Source of the DNA: Cryptomeria japonica
Taxonomy: Eukaryota > Streptophyta > Pinopsida > Cupressales > Cupressaceae
Reading direction: 5' to 3'
DNA length: 64,000 nt
Assembly (NCBI RefSeq): GCF_030272615.1
Contig: NC_081406.1
Location: 400,908,939-400,972,938, forward strand
Within the stretch, counting starts at the first letter, position 1. The number at the start of each line of letters is the position of its first letter. The notes beneath the pieces were generated by a model. It did not search any database. It worked only from the letters and a program-made list of their open reading frames with translations, and was not told the DNA's origin. This document shows, piece after piece, positions 54,153 through 64,000 of the stretch. The position numbers and the translations under genes are program-made.

Positions 54153-55789
54153 TGTTAGCACATATTTTTACAAAATCCTTTGTGCTATATATAGATGCCC
54201 TTTTTCTTATCATTCGAGCATTTACTATAGGTGTTTTATATGCAGGACCATACTGAAGAAAAAGGTGTTGTCCAAAGATTAACTACTTTTGCCAAGACCC
54301 CCAAACCTATGCATATAGAATGGTGGAAAAGGCTTTAGAGACTCTCAAGTGTGCTGTGCTAGAAGAGGGAAATCCTTTATCCCACATTGTTTGTGGGATA
54401 GGCTCTCTTCATATTTAAATCCTAGGAGACTCGCATTATAACTATCAAAAGACAAATGGCTTGACAAAGTGCTAGCTCAGCACTGGTGGGCCCCATGTGT
54501 GCGTGCGCATCTCAAAGCGTCTAAATTTTATAGTAAAAAGGCAAGTTAATTAACGAGCATGCAGATTCAGATAGATCAACAGAGATTGTGGAAGATCTAA
54601 CGATGGTTGCTATACCGCAATAGAAACTTGCATGACCCATATCCCCCGTGACATAGCAACTATTGAGGTGGCAGACAGGTGGTGTCCAGGTGGACTCAGA
54701 GCAAATTAGAGGTTGACCCATGGTGACATGTGACAAAAGGGAGGCAGAAAAGGTAAGATAAAGGTCGAGCAGATCAAGGAAGATCAAACGGTCGAGAGGA
54801 AGATCTAAGGGCCATCGCTATGTCGCTATGTGAAATTGCTCAGCAGTTAATCCCTATGACTTGGCAAAAAAGTGGGCCCAAGTCTGGTGGCAGGTCGAGG
54901 TGATGGGTAGGTGGATCCACTGGCAAGCCAAATTTTGACACATGGTGACTGAGTGGTGGGGCCTGCTACACAGAAGTGGTTCAGAAAAAGCCTCATTCTG
55001 GAGGCAAGTCCAGGCGGTACTTAGGTGTCAGGACATGGACCCTGGAGCCAATCAAGGGGTGCCATGTGGTAGTAAAAGTAGGTGGTTAAAGTGAAATGGT
55101 GGGTCCAGTGGTGTTGATTTTATTGAACAAACCCTGGCCGCGATGAATCTCAAAACAGACTCACCGAAAGTAGTAGTTTCATCGACATGAAATTCATCGC
55201 AGAAATTTTAAATTTTGGGATAGAACCAAAAAACTTATACCAATGGACTGAAGCAGCTCGAAAAGGAGAGTAAAGTGTGGGAGGACTCATTGAGATAGTG
55301 GAGACACATATCTAAATTTATGTTGATGCCCAATGGGCAGAATGCCACAGAGGGAGGATCCATCAGGGTAACTTGTGGCATCGGAACAGAGTGAAATGAG
55401 TTATTCCGATACCCGATGAGGAAGTTAAGGTGGTTGCGAAGAAGGAGATCTCATCGGGAAGACTTATGCTGATACAACAAAAGGTAAGTTTTATGTTTTA
55501 CTTAATGAATACCTAATTTTGTTTCTCTCATACAGGATTTGTTTATCAGGAAGACAATGGCATTGAGGAGTATACAAGCGGAAGAAACTACAGGAATGCC
55601 TGAGATCTCAGTTCATGAACTTAGTTGTTTTTCATGTTGCAATTACATGTCTTTAGTTGCAAATTAGGTAGTCGTTAGGAATAGACGCATCAGTTTGAAG
55701 TTGTTTGCATCCCTTCAGTTATATATATATAACGGGATACCAAAACCAATGATAGGGGGGAGATTTTTCAGATGGCTAGTGAGGGTTGT
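54153..55789 (+). repeat. Gypsy-2 3' LTR, truncated
   Basis: Starts TGTTAGCACATATTT. It follows the 5' LTR to about GGTTGTATTATTATGTGCAAG, where Copia-2 LTR sequence takes over within a shared ATTATGT-CAAG. About 800 bp of its right part are not in the window. Confidence 0.88.
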
Positions 55790-56112
55790 ATTATTATGTG
55801 CAAGCCTAGGTTTTATTAGGTGCATAATAATTAATTCTTTTTAGGTGCATAATAATTAATTCTTTTATTAATTATTATGTGCAAGCCTAGGTTTTCCCTT
55901 TTAGGGTTTCTTGACCTATTGGAGGTTAATTTTCTTTTCTTTGTATCATTATCATATTACACATTTTGTGTATATTGAGCTCTCATCTTTTTGAGCATAT
56001 TTTTTATGTATTGCTTTTTTTGTTATTTGCTTCCTTGCTTCTCCTTGTATCAGGTTATTCAGCTTGCAGAGATCTTTAGGCTACTGTGGTGTTGTATGTC
56101 TCAACTCTCACA
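55790..56112 (+). repeat. Copia-2 5' LTR, 5' truncated and rearranged
   Basis: Ends CTCTCACA before the primer site. At 55790-55882 the phrases ending TTATGTGCAAGCCTAGG and starting AGGTGCATAATAATTAA each occur twice. The inverted repeat at 55847-55882 could form a hairpin. The initial TGTTGGAGTAATCGGG seen in the 3' LTR is missing. Confidence 0.85.
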
Positions 56113-56125
56113 TGGTATCAGAGCT
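56113..56125 (+). promoter_or_regulatory. Copia-2 primer-binding site, initiator tRNA-Met
   Basis: TGGTATCAGAGCT directly after the LTR, identical to that of Copia-1. Confidence 0.96.
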
Positions 56126-57339
56126 TCAGATCTGCAGCTATCTATTCTTGTTTTGAGAATTTTTGCATTGGAAGTAGATCTGGGGTTTCAAGAAGTTTTT
56201 TTTATGTACTTAGGGATAGGCCATTTTTTGAGCACTTTGGGCATAAACGGACCTCACCATCATGCTTAGAAGGCCCAGAAACCCCTATAGTCATATAAAA
56301 CTTGCCTAGTTTTGACTCCTGAGCATCTAGGGGTAATTTTTCTCCAGTACAGGTCGTACGACCCAGGCATGCAGTTCGAGAAAAAAATTCAAAAAAAAAA
56401 TTGTTTTTGCCTTTTTACGGCATGCAGGCCAAATTTTTGATTTTTTGAAAAAAAAAAATTAAACAATAAAAAATAAAAAATTTATTGGCAAAAGGCGAAA
56501 AAAAAACAAAAAAGTTTTTGAATAAAATTTTTTGTAGGTGGGTTTCAAAGGGTACTTCTTACCCCTGACAGTTCGGCCGCCAGTTGTCAGCCCAGCCAAC
56601 TAGACCTGTCAGCGTGAGCCCCCTGTCGGCCTCACTAGCCCCCGCCGACCACCGTCAACCCCTGCCGACCCTCGCCGGCTACTGCCCCTGCCACCGGCTT
56701 CCCCTTCCCTACCACTAGCCACCTTGGTGCCTCCCACTCCCTTCGCTCCTCCCTGAAGCACCGTCGAAGCACCACCATTGCTAGGCCCCTGCCACCGGAC
56801 CTCCACCCTCTTGTCTCTTTAAGGGGGGTTCATTTTTTGGCTATATCTTGTGCATACGGAGTCATTTGTTCTATAACAAATAGGCATTGGAAAGTTAGTT
56901 CCAAGATGGACCTTGTGGTGTTGGATTGTTTGCTTGATTTTATTGTTTGACTATACTTTTTCCCAGTCAAAGTCAGGACTCTTTTCTACACTTTTAGGGC
57001 CATAGAATGGGCAAACAGACTCTGTTTTTTAAAAACGTATAGGCGTTGGAAAGCTCTCAGAATGTTCTATTCAGATATTTGATCTTGTTTCTCAGAATTT
57101 TCATCAAGTACACAAGATTTCAGTTTGAAGTTTCTTTTCTTATGCACTACTTCCTTCTGATCAGTATGTACTAGGGTTTGGGTTATCTATTATGGGGGGA
57201 TTTTTTTTTTCTCGCTTTCTATCATTTATATCAGAAATAAAGAACACCAAAACTCTCAAAACAAATGAACCCTTTTGTATCTTCTATCTATTTTGAAAGA
57301 TCACATAATAAAAAAAACCAACAAACAGGTGCAGGTGCA
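56126..57339 (+). other. Copia-2 untranslated leader
   Basis: No gene. 56385-56530 is A/T homopolymer-rich. 56565-56810 is C-rich on the plus strand with many CCGCC and CCGAC steps, recalling the GC island in the Copia-1 leader. The rest is ordinary sequence. Confidence 0.7.
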
Positions 57340-58300
57340 ATGTTTTTCATGGCAGATCCTTCAGTTGAGTTGTTGACATCACACAACTATCACACTTGGA
57401 AGCCCCGCATTGCGAGGCTTCTCTGGGAATGAGGGTTGTGGTGTTGTTTGGATGAGGTTCAATCTCTATTTTAGCATCCTTATGAGCTTCTTCAATACAT
57501 AAACAAGATGGATGAGGCCATGGGTTTACTCTCTCTGCATGTCTCTGATAGTCTTCTATTTCACCTTGATGAGTTTCTCACTTCTTGCACTATGTGGTTG
57601 AAGTTTGAGTCTCTCTTCGGGAGGGTTAATGAGATTCAGGCATTATAGATTGAGGCAGAGTTGGTTTCCTTGTCACTGATTCCTTTCCCACCATTGAGGA
57701 TATTTTGAACAAGTTCAAGACTACCAGATTTGTTCTTCATGGATGTGGCAAGATCAAGGTAGATACAAAGTGAATTCACTTGATTCTTTCGAAGCTTCAA
57801 GGTCATTTTCAGTTTTCTGCTTCTTCTTTCTACTCCACCATGGATGGCTTGGGTGCTCATTTCGCCATGCCTACCTTTGATGTATTTTGTGAGCATTTGT
57901 CTCATGAGAAGTCTCATCTTTCTCAGCTGGATATTCTCTCAGGTTCTAAGAACACAACATTGGTTTCTCAGTCCTCTAAGGAGAAACAAAAGCAGAAACT
58001 GAAGCCAAAGAAGAATTCTACAGGTAGTGAGCATTCCTCCAAGCCTCCTCCTAAGTCTAATTCTAAACCACCATTTCCTCTGAAACATGGGAAATCTTCA
58101 CAGTCTGGTGAGTCTTCCTCCAAGATTAAGAAGAAATTAGGAGACACTTGTAGTTTTTGTGGCAAGGAAGGACATCCAGTTTCCAGGTGTTGGAAACACT
58201 TAGAGGCTTTAGAGGAAGCCATGCATCAACATCACATCTCCTCACCTTAGGCATCTTCTCCTTCCATAGGGAAAGGTCATGCTCTCACTACTCAAGCTTC
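57340..58300 (+). pseudogene. Copia-2 gag with intact zinc knuckle
   Basis: Helical gag text includes LLSLHVSDSLLFHLDEFLT and MWLKFESLFGRVNEIQA. A Ser/Lys-rich linker (KQKLKPKKNSTGS) precedes CSFCGKEGHPVSRC at 58148-58189, a complete CX2CX4HX4C knuckle. Stops near 57433, 57472 and 57646 and one frameshift near 57675 interrupt it. Confidence 0.88.
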
Positions 58301-59400
58301 AACCTATGGGTCCACATGGATACTAGATTCTGGTGCTTCTCACCATATGACTCACACTCAGCAGTTGGTTACTTCTCTTGCCTCTTGTGGTACTTCACAG
58401 ATTGCAATGGGTAACTCAGTTCAGCTTTCAGTCTTGGGTTCAGGTTCTATCTCTTTGGATGGGGGTACTCTGCAAGATGCTCTAGTTGTCCTTGACATCT
58501 CGATGAACCTCTTGTCCATTTATCAGATTTGTCATTCTGGCTCTGGTAAGATAGTTGAGTTCTCACCACATGATGTGATTATTTGGGACCTCCATGACTC
58601 TGATTTGGTTGTGGTTAATAGGAGTGTTGATACTGCATCTTGTCTATACATATTTGATGGATTTGAGCCCTCTGTGGGTGTAGGTTCATCTCTTATAGCA
58701 CATGTAGATTCAGTGAGCAAGATTTGGCATGAGCGCTTGGTCCATATAAATTATAGATATCTTCAGTAGATGAGTACACAGGCACTTCTTCTTGGGCTCC
58801 CACAAATTTCTTGCACTGATGGTGTTTGTCATGGTTGTGTGCTTGGCAAGCATCATAGAGATCCCTTTTCAAAGGGAAGAGCCCCTCATGCTTTGGCACC
58901 CTTGGATTTGATTCACAATGATCTCATGTCATTTCCCACTCCTTCTTTTTTTGGGGCCAAGTACGTACTCACTTTTATTGATGACTTCTCTAGATGCACA
59001 TGGGTGTACTTTCTTAAGTACAAGTCTGATGTCTTTGATTCATTTTGAATCTTCAAGACATTTGTAGAGAAGTAGTCTAGTTGTTCTATTCGGTGGATAC
59101 ATATAGATAATGGGAGGGAGTATGTGAATCAGGCTTTCAGAGATTTTTTGCACTGAGCATGCTTTGCAACATCAGTTTACTATTCCCTACACCCCTCAAC
59201 AAAATGGTGTCACTGAGTGAAAGAACAAAATTGTATGATTCAATCCTGGTCCATGGATTTATCTTTTTGAGCTGAGGTAGTCAATTGTGCCAACTATATT
59301 TAGAATCGGATGCCTCACAAGGCAATTTGACATATGACTCCTGAGGAGGCTTGGTCTCATGACAAGCCTGATGTTTCTTTTTTCGAGTGTTCGGCAATGA
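58301..59400 (+). pseudogene. Copia-2 protease and integrase
   Basis: WILDSGASHHM gives the DSGA protease site near 58326. IWHERLVHINYRYLQ and CHGCVLGKHH form the HHCC module. The core has Asp in LIHNDLMSFP, FIDDFSRCTWVYFLK, Asp in HIDNGREYVN and a PYTPQQNGVTE Glu region. A T-run near 59140 shifts the frame between the second Asp and the Glu, and about 60 bases seem deleted near 59235. Confidence 0.88.
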
Positions 59401-59849
59401 GGCATGGGCTTTTATTATTGATGCTCAATAGAAAGCCATGGAGCGGAAGAGCTGACCCCTGATTTTTATTGGCTACTGTGAGGATGTTAAGGCATACAGG
59501 TTGTTTGATCATGATTCCAGAGAGGTCTTGTTTCAATGGGATGTTCAGTTTGATGAGCGCCTTCCCACAATGGATACCTTGACTCCAGTGTCTATTCCTC
59601 TACCAAATCCTCCCACTAAATCTCTTTAGGATTATTTTGAGGATGATTCTGATGATGGTGCTGATGATCCTCCATTCCCACCTCCACCTGCTCCACCTCA
59701 GATGCCCAAGTGGGCTCACTTTACTATTGAGGTGGCAAGCTCTATGGTCGGTGATCCTTCAGATGGTCGTCGCACCCATTCTTATACTATGGGTTCTAGT
59801 CTGTTGAGTCATGCCATTTCAGATGATCCTTAGAAGTTTTCAGAGGCTA

Positions 59850-61359
59850 CAGGACACCCTGAGTGGGATTGTACTATGGAGGAGGAGTATTCTTCTTTGA
59901 TGAGGAATCATACTTGGGATCTTTGTCCTCTTCCTAAGGGCAAAAAGATGGTTAGGTACCGCTGGTTGTATCGCACTAAGTATGTTGTTGATGGTTTGAT
60001 TGATAAGTAAAAAGCTCATCTTATTGCGAAGGGTTTCTCATAGGTTGAGGGTATTGATTACTTCGAGACATTTGCCCCTATCGCCAAGATGAACTCTATT
60101 CGCTTTGTACTATCTCTTGCATCTTCTCGGGGATGGCCCATTTTTCAGATGGATGTGAAGAGAGCCTTCTTGCATGGGGACCTATAGGAGGAAATCTATA
60201 TGGAGCAGCCTCAGGGATTTATGTAGGATAGTTCTTTGGTTTGCAAACTTTGGTGTTCATTGTATGGTCTCAAACAAGCCCCTCAGGCTTGGTATGAGAA
60301 GATGGATTCTTTCTTTCTCTCCACTGGTTTCACCCACAGTCATTCTAATCACACAGTGTACATTCAGCTTCTTGAGGGTGAGATCCTAATTCTTGTTCTA
60401 TATGTTGATGATCTCCTCATCACAGGTAGCTCATCCTCTATGATTCAGCATATTCAGCAAGCCTTGATGGACCAGTTTGAGATGACAAATCTTAGTCTTC
60501 TGCACTATTTCCTTGGTCTTCGGGTGATTCAGTTTTCTGATGGGATCTACATTTACCAGCAGAAGTATGCTCTTGACATGCTTTGGTTCTTTGGTATGCT
60601 TGATTGCAAGCATTCTCCCACTCCTTTTCAGTCAGGAGTTGATTTGATTACTACTTGTCCCACTCCTTCAGTAGATTATACACTTTACAGGTAGTTGGTT
60701 GGCTATTTGTTGTACCTGACTCACACCCATCCTGATCTTTCCTTTGCGGTTGGCCTTGTCTCTCGATTCTCCCATGATCTTCATGAGATTCATTAGCAAG
60801 CTGCCAAATGTATTTTGCAGTACATTCAGGGCTCTATTTCTCATGGCATTCACTACACATCAAGGGAACCTCACATTGTTGGCTACACTGACTCAGATTG
60901 GGCTGGTGATGTCACTGATCGTAAGTCTACTTCTATCTTTTTTTTTGTCTTGGCTCTAGTCCTATCACATGGTCTTGCAATAAGTACACTACTCATACAT
61001 TATCATCTATAGAGACTGAATACCGAGCTGTTGTGCTCGCTAGTTAGGAGATCTTATGGCTTCGACAGTTGATGACTGACTTTGGTTTTCCTCCTGATAG
61101 TCCCACTATTCTTTGGTGTGATAATCAGAGTGCTATTCATATTTCCTGGAACTCGATAGAGCATCAGCAGATGAAGCACATTAAGCTTCACATGCATTTT
61201 ATTCACCAGTTGATTCAGGATAGTTCTCTCATTCTGGAGTACATTCCCACTGCCAAGCAGGTTGCAAACATCTTCATGAAACCTTTTGCATCACTGCACT
61301 ATCTTCAATTGCACTCTATGCTTGGGGTGAAGGAAGTTGTCCTTGGGGGGTCTTTATGA
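59850..61359 (+). pseudogene. Copia-2 reverse transcriptase and RNase H
   Basis: [49 protein letters not shown] and LYVDDLLITGS with YVDD at 60401-60412 identify RT. GYTDSDWAGDVTDRKST, IETEYRAV and WCDNQSAIHISWN identify RNase H, and ANIFMKPFASLHY the end. Stops include 60189, 60225, 60692 and 60794, and a frameshift follows RKSTS near 60945. Confidence 0.92.
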
Positions 61360-61560
61360 GGCCTTCCTTCCTTCTTCTTCTTTCAGCATGTTCTTTTATC
61401 TCTTTTGGAGAGGATTTTTTTCCCACTGGATTTTCTTCCTTTTCTCCATTTCATAGAGATTTCATTGTATTTGGGTACCTAATCAAGCCTTGTTGTCGGG
61501 ACCCATCTTTCCTTCTTTCAGTAGTTGTTCTAGGTTTTAGCTTCTCCCTAAGTCTAGCTT

Positions 61561-61569
61561 AAGGGGGGG
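61561..61569 (+). promoter_or_regulatory. Copia-2 polypurine tract
   Basis: AAGGGGGGG directly before the 3' LTR, identical to that of Copia-1. Confidence 0.9.
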
Positions 61570-61748
61570 TGTTGGAGTAATCGGGTCTTTACTTGATTAA
61601 TTAAACAATATTTGTTTAATTCTTTAAGTTCCCTATTATCTCTTTTTACACTTAAGCTAACATTAGGTGCATAATAATTAATTATTTTATTAATTATTAT
61701 GTGCAAGCCTAGATTTTTCCTTTTAGGGTTTCTTGACCTATTAGAGGT
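61570..61748 (+). repeat. Copia-2 3' LTR, first part only
   Basis: Starts TGTTGGAGTAATCGGG. From 61663 it matches 55842 onward, including the hairpin (61669-61704). It stops matching after GAGGT(T) where TGCAGACACC begins. Confidence 0.88.
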
Positions 61749-61969
61749 TGCAGACACCTAAAAATGGTCAACGCTTGCAAAGTCATAATTTAACATTTGC
61801 GCATTGCCTTATTTTAGGGTTCTTGCATCGCATTAACATTTCTTCTATGTTGCGCACTTGGTCTTTATCATTTGCGAGCATCGAGTCCTTATTCTGCATT
61901 CCTCATTTTCTCACTCTTGAATTAGGTCTTGTCGATAGCAATTTTCAGTCATGATTTTGGTCGATTCTA

Positions 61970-62165
61970 GTCCTTGTCAATTTTTGTCATTTTGCGATCG
62001 ATTCGTCATCGATCCTTGTCCTTGTCAAATCTCATCATTTTGCGATCGATTCGTCATCGATCCTTGTCCTTGTCAATCTCATCATTTTGCAACCGATTCG
62101 TCATCGATCCTTGTCCTTGTCAATTTTTGTCATTTTGCTATCGATTCGTCATCAATCCTTCAATC
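61970..62165 (+). repeat. 48-bp tandem repeat, four copies
   Basis: Units centred on GCGATCGATTCGTCATCGAT recur at 61994, 62042, 62089 and 62137 (47-48 bp apart) with CTTGTCCTTGTCAAT linkers. The later units are more mutated (GCAACCGATT, GCTATCGATT). Each has overlapping CGATCG and ATCGAT palindromes. Confidence 0.92.
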
Positions 62166-63266
62166 ATGTCAGTTGGCGCTTATCAATTTGATCTCCTTGT
62201 CAATCTTGGTCAATTTGTCATTTATTTTTGTCAATCAATTTTAATCATTTATCAACATTGGTCCTTTGTCAGTCAAAATCATGATCGAACCTACATTAAT
62301 TTCTTGTTGTCTTGACCTAATTCCTTGTCCTCTTATTTTTAGGGTTTTATGATTTGTTCAGTTAATCCTTTTGTTATTCTTTGTGGGTTAAATAAATCTA
62401 TTTATTTAGTCCTAGGTCTTTTTCATGAATTAATTAATGGATGAAAAACTATTAATTAATTCACCTAATTTCTATTTCATCATTTCTAATTTAACTAATT
62501 CCTAATTTCCACCTCATTTCTAATTTTCCTAATTCCTAATTTCCACCTCATTTTCTAATTTGCTAAATTCAATTTCCACCTAATCAATTCCTCTCTAGTC
62601 TCTCCCTATTTTTGTGCTTCGGTGGAAGCATGAATTTCTCATGTGTCATACCATTGGCATAGCAAGATGTCATAGGCTTTTAGTCCTCTAACTTTTGCAT
62701 TGGCAATATGTCATAATTCATGACATAGAAGGTGTCATAACCTTCTTTCTTCAACTCAATTTTGCCATTTTTGAAATCAATTGCCTAAAATATCAATTTC
62801 ATGCTAATCTTGTCCTCTCTTCAATTTGTCTATAAATTGGATGAGTTTCTTCAATCAAAGGATCGAATCAATCAACCATGCTTCTAGTATCCTCGCGCTA
62901 TCAAAATCAATCTTGCTTCATGCTTTTGCACTTGTAGGTGAGATCCACACAAATCCGCTATTTGGAGGAGAAAGAAGGACAATGGAGGTCAATTGGAAGA
63001 GACATTGGTGATGGATTTTTATGTATTTTGAATGTCTTGTTTTCAATTCTTCTATTGAGTGTAATTAGGATTTATTTCATTGCAATTTGGCTTTTGTGGT
63101 TTGCTAATATCTATTTGCTTTGATGTTTTCCCAATTCCTGATCTACGTTTCTGGTGAACCCGAAGTGAACTAACCCCTTAACCATGTTTTAAGTTCTTTT
63201 GAGCTTGTTTGCAGGTACAAAACTCAAGAAATAGAGTGACTCTAAGCTTTCTGGGCACTTCTACAC

Positions 63267-63413
63267 CTGTGTTGAAGGGTTTTGTGCCTGTGTTGAAGGG
63301 TTTTGCGCCTGTGTCAAAGAGTTTTGTGCCTATGTTAAAGGGTTCTGCACCTATGTCAAAGGGTTTTGCACCTATGTCAAAGAGTTCTGCGCCTATGTTG
63401 AGTCATTCTACGC
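63267..63413 (+). repeat. 21-bp minisatellite, seven copies
   Basis: Seven 21-bp units of the form CTGTGTTGAAGGGTTTTGTGC follow each other without gaps. Since 21 is a multiple of three, one frame stays open and encodes a seven-residue repeat (PVLKGFV, PVLKGFA, PVSKSFV and so on) within a 70-codon frame at 63209-63421. I find no start context or domain that would argue for a real protein. Confidence 0.92.
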
Positions 63414-64000
63414 TTGTGTAAGGCCAGAAACAGAGGTAAAATCAGTTGTTTTTACTTGCAAGTTAGTTTATTTTCATTCTCTTTCTTGCATTTTGGTTTT
63501 TCTTTGATACTAATTCTCTGTGCAGCATCTTGGCATTATGTGTGACGAAGACTAAAAAAAAACCAACTACTAACGAATCTTACATAGGACGTGGTCAAAG
63601 ACTTTTATTAAAACATCTTGCTTGCGATTTTTAAAGTACTTGCACATTTCATTTCTTAAAGGTTAATGAACACCATGTATGCTTTGTCTATTTTTAATTT
63701 AATTACATGTTTTAACCCTTACAACTGGGCCTGCCTCCCAATTTTCCTAGCACTTTGCACAGGCATTGGTGAGAGGGAATGACCCAAAGTGGTGATGGGC
63801 TAAAGCCAAGCTCTTTTGAACCACTCTAAATAACTATGGATGCAACAAAAGTTGTAGACAACGGGTGCTGGAATGGTATTGTGACGATTTATTCGCTGGA
63901 TCAATACCCACCCGAACGGATGCCCTTACTAGAATCTCTTGTTTAGATGCCAAAATCCTTCTATCTGTTAGCTCAGGCATTGTGATACGCGCATGCTGAA

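Larger units (their letters stand above)
44893..55789 (+). mobile_element. Gypsy-2, autonomous-type Ty3/gypsy element, 3' LTR interrupted
   Basis: A 2.45-kb LTR (44893-47340), a primer site, gag, protease, RNase H, RT, RNase H and integrase, then a 3' LTR from 54153. The latter is cut near 55789 by Copia-2. It is inserted in the 3' LTR of Gypsy-3 after CGCATCC. The LTRs differ at roughly one base in ten over the first 300 bp, so it is much older than Copia-1 and Gypsy-1. The frame has many stops and at least six frameshifts. Confidence 0.93.
57340..61359 (+). pseudogene. Copia-2 gag-pol polyprotein
   Basis: From the ATG at 57340 (MFFMADPSVELLTSHNYHTW) the reading follows gag, an intact CCHC knuckle, protease, integrase, RT and RNase H to LGGSL at 61356. 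At least five frameshifts (near 57675, 59145, 59240, 59390 and 60945) and over fifteen stops make it dead. A second ATG at 57349 could also serve as start. Decay is clearly further advanced than in Copia-1, which has no frameshift. Confidence 0.93.
55790..61748 (+). mobile_element. Copia-2, Ty1/copia element with both LTRs incomplete
   Basis: Left LTR remnant to 56112, initiator-tRNA-Met primer site, GC-rich leader, gag-pol 57340-61359, polypurine tract, and a 3' LTR from 61570 cut at 61748. The left LTR lacks about its first 93 bp and carries a local rearrangement. The right LTR lacks its last part because another LTR starts at 61749. The proteins are clearly different from those of Copia-1 in gag, while pol motifs are alike. 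Frameshifts and stops are numerous. Confidence 0.93.
61749..64000 (+). mobile_element. Further LTR element inserted in the Copia-2 LTR, left part
   Basis: Copia-2 LTR identity ends exactly where TGCAGACACCTAAAAATGG begins, as expected for a new LTR. No primer site or coding domain could be fixed before the window ends, so the LTR may be long. It contains two tandem repeat arrays, listed below. From about 63430 to 64000 I see no motif. Which superfamily it belongs to is unknown; gypsy is a guess from style. Confidence 0.55.

Noticed and set aside
61970-62165. Regular repeats considered as a CRISPR array
   Set aside because: Only four units, spacers as similar as the repeats, and a eukaryotic retroelement context.

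Overview
This window is repeat DNA from a large, AT-rich nuclear genome of a land plant. I see no host gene, tRNA, rRNA or CRISPR array. Nearly everything recognisable is a retroelement: Ty1/copia and Ty3/gypsy LTR retrotransposons, one LINE, solo or broken LTRs, and tandem repeats. The nesting, long LTRs and decay by stop codons suit a repeat-bloated plant genome. A gymnosperm is my best guess, but the sequence alone does not prove it.

Left part (1-13640). A minus-strand gypsy pol remnant (RNase H, second RNase H, integrase; 1541-3690) abuts a minus-strand LINE (3691-13640). The LINE is split by a complete plus-strand copia element, Copia-1 (5430-12265). Copia-1 has 447-bp LTRs, an initiator-tRNA-Met primer site, an AATAT target duplication, and one open frame broken by 13 stops and no frameshift.

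Middle part (13640-44892). An old plus-strand element, here Gypsy-3, supplies a left LTR (to 14962), an unassigned ORF, a Ser/Pro-rich gag-like ORF with a G-patch (40740-42180) and the start of a 3' LTR (44464). It is filled with later insertions. One is a minus-strand Sirevirus-like element: LTR to 25179, an accessory coiled-coil ORF, and gag zinc knuckles to 34194. Inside its LTR sits Gypsy-1 (18862-23119), a complete gag-only element with a CACCC target duplication. A 4.8-kb insertion of unknown type (26547-31351) splits the accessory ORF. A segment of about 3.8 kb occurs twice (15890-24810 and 34195-37945), and the second copy keeps the empty site of Gypsy-1.

Right part (44893-64000). Gypsy-2, an autonomous gag-PR-RNH-RT-RNH-INT element, lies in the 3' LTR of Gypsy-3. 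Copia-2 lies in the 3' LTR of Gypsy-2. A further LTR begins inside the 3' LTR of Copia-2 at 61749. The right halves of all these elements lie beyond the window.

How the parts relate. Gypsy-1 lacks pol but shares its primer-site region and about 70 bp before the 3' LTR with Gypsy-2, so a Gypsy-2-like element is its likely helper. By-eye LTR divergence (Gypsy-3 and Gypsy-2 around 10%, the duplication about 6%, Gypsy-1 about 2%, Copia-1 about 1.6%) agrees with the order of nesting. All identities are by-eye counts.
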